From: Flavobacterium paronense
Lineage (GTDB): Bacteria; Bacteroidota; Bacteroidia; Flavobacteriales; Flavobacteriaceae
Length of the DNA: 64,000 bases
Direction of reading: 5' to 3'
NCBI RefSeq assembly: GCF_030409795.1
Contig: NZ_JAUFQN010000019.1
Span: 2,170,001 to 2,234,000, forward strand
The translations under genes were made by a program, and so were the position numbers. Positions within the stretch are counted from its first letter, which is position 1, and every line of letters begins with the position of its first letter. Shown in pieces: positions 62,580 to 64,000 of this stretch. The notes beneath the pieces are model-generated. The model saw only the letters and a list, made by a program, of their open reading frames with translations, did not search any database and was not told where the DNA came from.

Positions 62580-63242
62580 ATGTCATCACACCATATTGTT
62601 CGCGACGACCAAGAACCTGCATTAATTATTGCCAATGGTGAAGCATGTAGTCAAGAACTATTAGGCCAATTATTAGAATGGTCACCATTAGTTATTGTTT
62701 TAGATTCGGCTATCGAACGTGTATTAGAATTGGGAATCAAAGTCGATGTTTTATTAGGTGATTTTGACCGTGGATTTGATGCCGATTATTATAAAGAAAA
62801 ACAATATCCAATAGAAATAGTGTACAAACCAAATCAAGACAAAACTGACTTGGAAAAAGCCTTTGATTACTTAATCCAAAAAGGACACAAAGCTGCCAAT
62901 GTAATCTGGGCAACCGGACGACGTGCTGATCATACGATTACTAATTTAACGAATATTGTTGCCTATCGAAATCTATTGAAAATCGTTATTCTTGACGACC
63001 ATTCGAAAGTGTATTTGCTTCCAAATACTTTTGAGAAATGGTATACTGCCAACACATTTCTTTCTTTAATTCCAATTGGAAAAGTTAGCGGAATCTCTAC
63101 TCATAATCTTTTCTATTCTTTAAGTAATGAAGACTTAACTATTGGTTACCGAACCGGAAGTAGCAATCATGTTTCTGAAGATGGTATCGTTTCAATAACC
63201 CATAAAGAGGGTGATTTATTATTAATGGAATGTTGGGATTAA
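62580..63242 (+). CDS. Thiamine pyrophosphokinase
   Basis: This 220-residue cytoplasmic enzyme has IANGEACSQELL, VLDSAIERVLELGIKVDVLLGDFD (parts VLDSA and DVLLGDFD), the KTDLEKAFDYLI segment and ATGRRADHTITNL. It transfers pyrophosphate from ATP to thiamine. The rlmF gene follows after 6 bp. Confidence 0.92.
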   Translation: MSSHHIVRDDQEPALIIANGEACSQELLGQLLEWSPLVIVLDSAIERVLELGIKVDVLLGDFDRGFDADYYKEKQYPIEIVYKPNQDKTDLEKAFDYLIQKGHKAANVIWATGRRADHTITNLTNIVAYRNLLKIVILDDHSKVYLLPNTFEKWYTANTFLSLIPIGKVSGISTHNLFYSLSNEDLTIGYRTGSSNHVSEDGIVSITHKEGDLLLMECWD

Positions 63243-63248
63243 ACTGAA

Positions 63249-64000
63249 ATGAAAAAAAATCAAAATACCACAGAAAAAACAAGTTTGCATCCCAGAAATC
63301 CTCATCGGTTTCGGTATAATTTTGATACCTTAATAAAAGCTTGTCCTGAATTAAAAAACTTTGTTTCTGTTAATGAACATCAAACAGAATCTATTGATTT
63401 CAGTAATCCCGAAGCTGTAAAAATTCTTAATAAAGCCATACTGATATTGAATTACGATATTCAGAATTGGGATATTCCTGCTGGTTATCTTTGTCCGCCA
63501 ATTCCGGGAAGAGCCGATTACATTCATTACATCGCCGATTTGTTGGCAACGACCAACAACGGAATTATACCTGAAGGCGAAAAAATAGTTGGTTTAGACA
63601 TAGGCATTGGTGCCAATTGCATTTATCCAATAATTGGAAACTCGGTTTATGGCTGGAGTTTTGTTGGGACAGATATCGATGAAAAAGCACTTCAGAATTG
63701 CAAAAAAATCATAACTAATAATCCAAAATTGATTGACGCAATTAGTTTGCAGTCACAAATAGAACCTAGATTTATCTTCAAAAATATTATTCTACCCGAA
63801 GATAAATTTGCTTTTACCATTTGTAATCCACCGTTTCATGCTTCTGCAGAAGAAGCTGCGAAAAGTGCGTTACGCAAAGTAAACACTTTAGAAAATAAAA
63901 AATCAGAAAAGCCAATTTTAAACTTTGGCGGTCAAAGCGCCGAGTTATGGTGTAAAGGTGGCGAATTAGGTTTCATTACCCAAATGATATACGAAAGTGT
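63249..64000 (+). CDS. rlmF: 23S rRNA (adenine1618-N6)-methyltransferase, N-terminal part
   Basis: The gene runs off the window; 250 residues are visible. It has HPRNPHRFRYNFDTLI, LCPPIPGRADYIHYIADLL, the SAM-binding GLDIGIGANCIYP and the catalytic CNPPFHAS (NPPF). RlmF methylates A1618 of 23S rRNA. It is 6 bp after the thiamine pyrophosphokinase gene. Confidence 0.93.
   Translation, partial: MKKNQNTTEKTSLHPRNPHRFRYNFDTLIKACPELKNFVSVNEHQTESIDFSNPEAVKILNKAILILNYDIQNWDIPAGYLCPPIPGRADYIHYIADLLATTNNGIIPEGEKIVGLDIGIGANCIYPIIGNSVYGWSFVGTDIDEKALQNCKKIITNNPKLIDAISLQSQIEPRFIFKNIILPEDKFAFTICNPPFHASAEEAAKSALRKVNTLENKKSEKPILNFGGQSAELWCKGGELGFITQMIYES

Noticed and set aside
1..64000. CRISPR arrays, insertion sequences, prophage or rRNA genes
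   Set aside because: I saw no regularly spaced repeats, transposase or phage genes, or rRNA sequence in the window.

Overview
The window is AT-rich chromosomal DNA from a member of the Bacteroidota, most likely a Flavobacterium-like Flavobacteriaceae. Evidence: gliding genes gldF/gldG, a type IX secretion (T9SS) sorting tail on a secreted nuclease, -7 boxes of the form TAnnTTTG, TonB receptor/DUF4249 pairing, a PUR-alpha-like DUF3276 gene, and few Shine-Dalgarno sequences.

Layout. 0-6.6 kb: partial secreted protein, SAM-hydroxide adenosyltransferase, gldFG, dnaN, a small membrane protein and a protein recognisably related to the leptospiral surface protein LipL32. 6.6-29.1 kb: an accessory stress region around mnmE. 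It holds two universal stress proteins, CHAD, an XRE regulator with a PAS histidine kinase, lipoproteins, a polysaccharide deacetylase, a wrecked thioredoxin, and a long operon (lipoprotein, small basic protein, two BON proteins, DUF2892, HMA-like, USP, MlaE/F/D-like transporter, two paralogous small proteins). It continues with a second PAS kinase, a decayed membrane-protein gene, a third BON protein, a receiver-CRP/FNR hybrid regulator, Hsp20 and a lipoprotein. 29-64 kb: mostly ordinary genes, including T9SS endonuclease I, sulfur genes (TauE, MBL-rhodanese), a TlpA gene split by a frameshift, tRNA-Tyr, rhomboid, DUF1800/DUF1501, pepT, nusB-yajC, leucine dehydrogenase, glycogen genes, a cyclophilin-FKBP fusion, trmD, rplS, icd, a TonB receptor and rlmF (cut by the window end).

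Main discovery. Eight promoters in the accessory region share one geometry: an FNR-type palindrome TGAT-N4-(A/G)TCA whose centre lies exactly 36.5 bp upstream of the last base of a TAnnTTTG-type -7 box (23 bp between operator and box). This fits a class II activator site near -41.5. They drive uspA (7438-), a lipoprotein (12059-), a probable noncoding RNA (12243+), the long operon (15838+), BON (26114-), hsp20 (27661+), an unknown minus transcript (about 28428-) and a lipoprotein (28606+). Two of the loci are divergent twin-operator modules with operators 22 bp apart. A ninth palindrome is stranded in front of the broken thioredoxin. The gene at 26474 encodes a receiver domain fused to a CRP/FNR protein whose recognition helix carries the FNR-type E-x-x-S-R pattern, making it the obvious candidate regulator. 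The two PAS kinases are candidate partners. The region therefore looks like a self-contained two-component/FNR-like stress regulon with its own small RNA.
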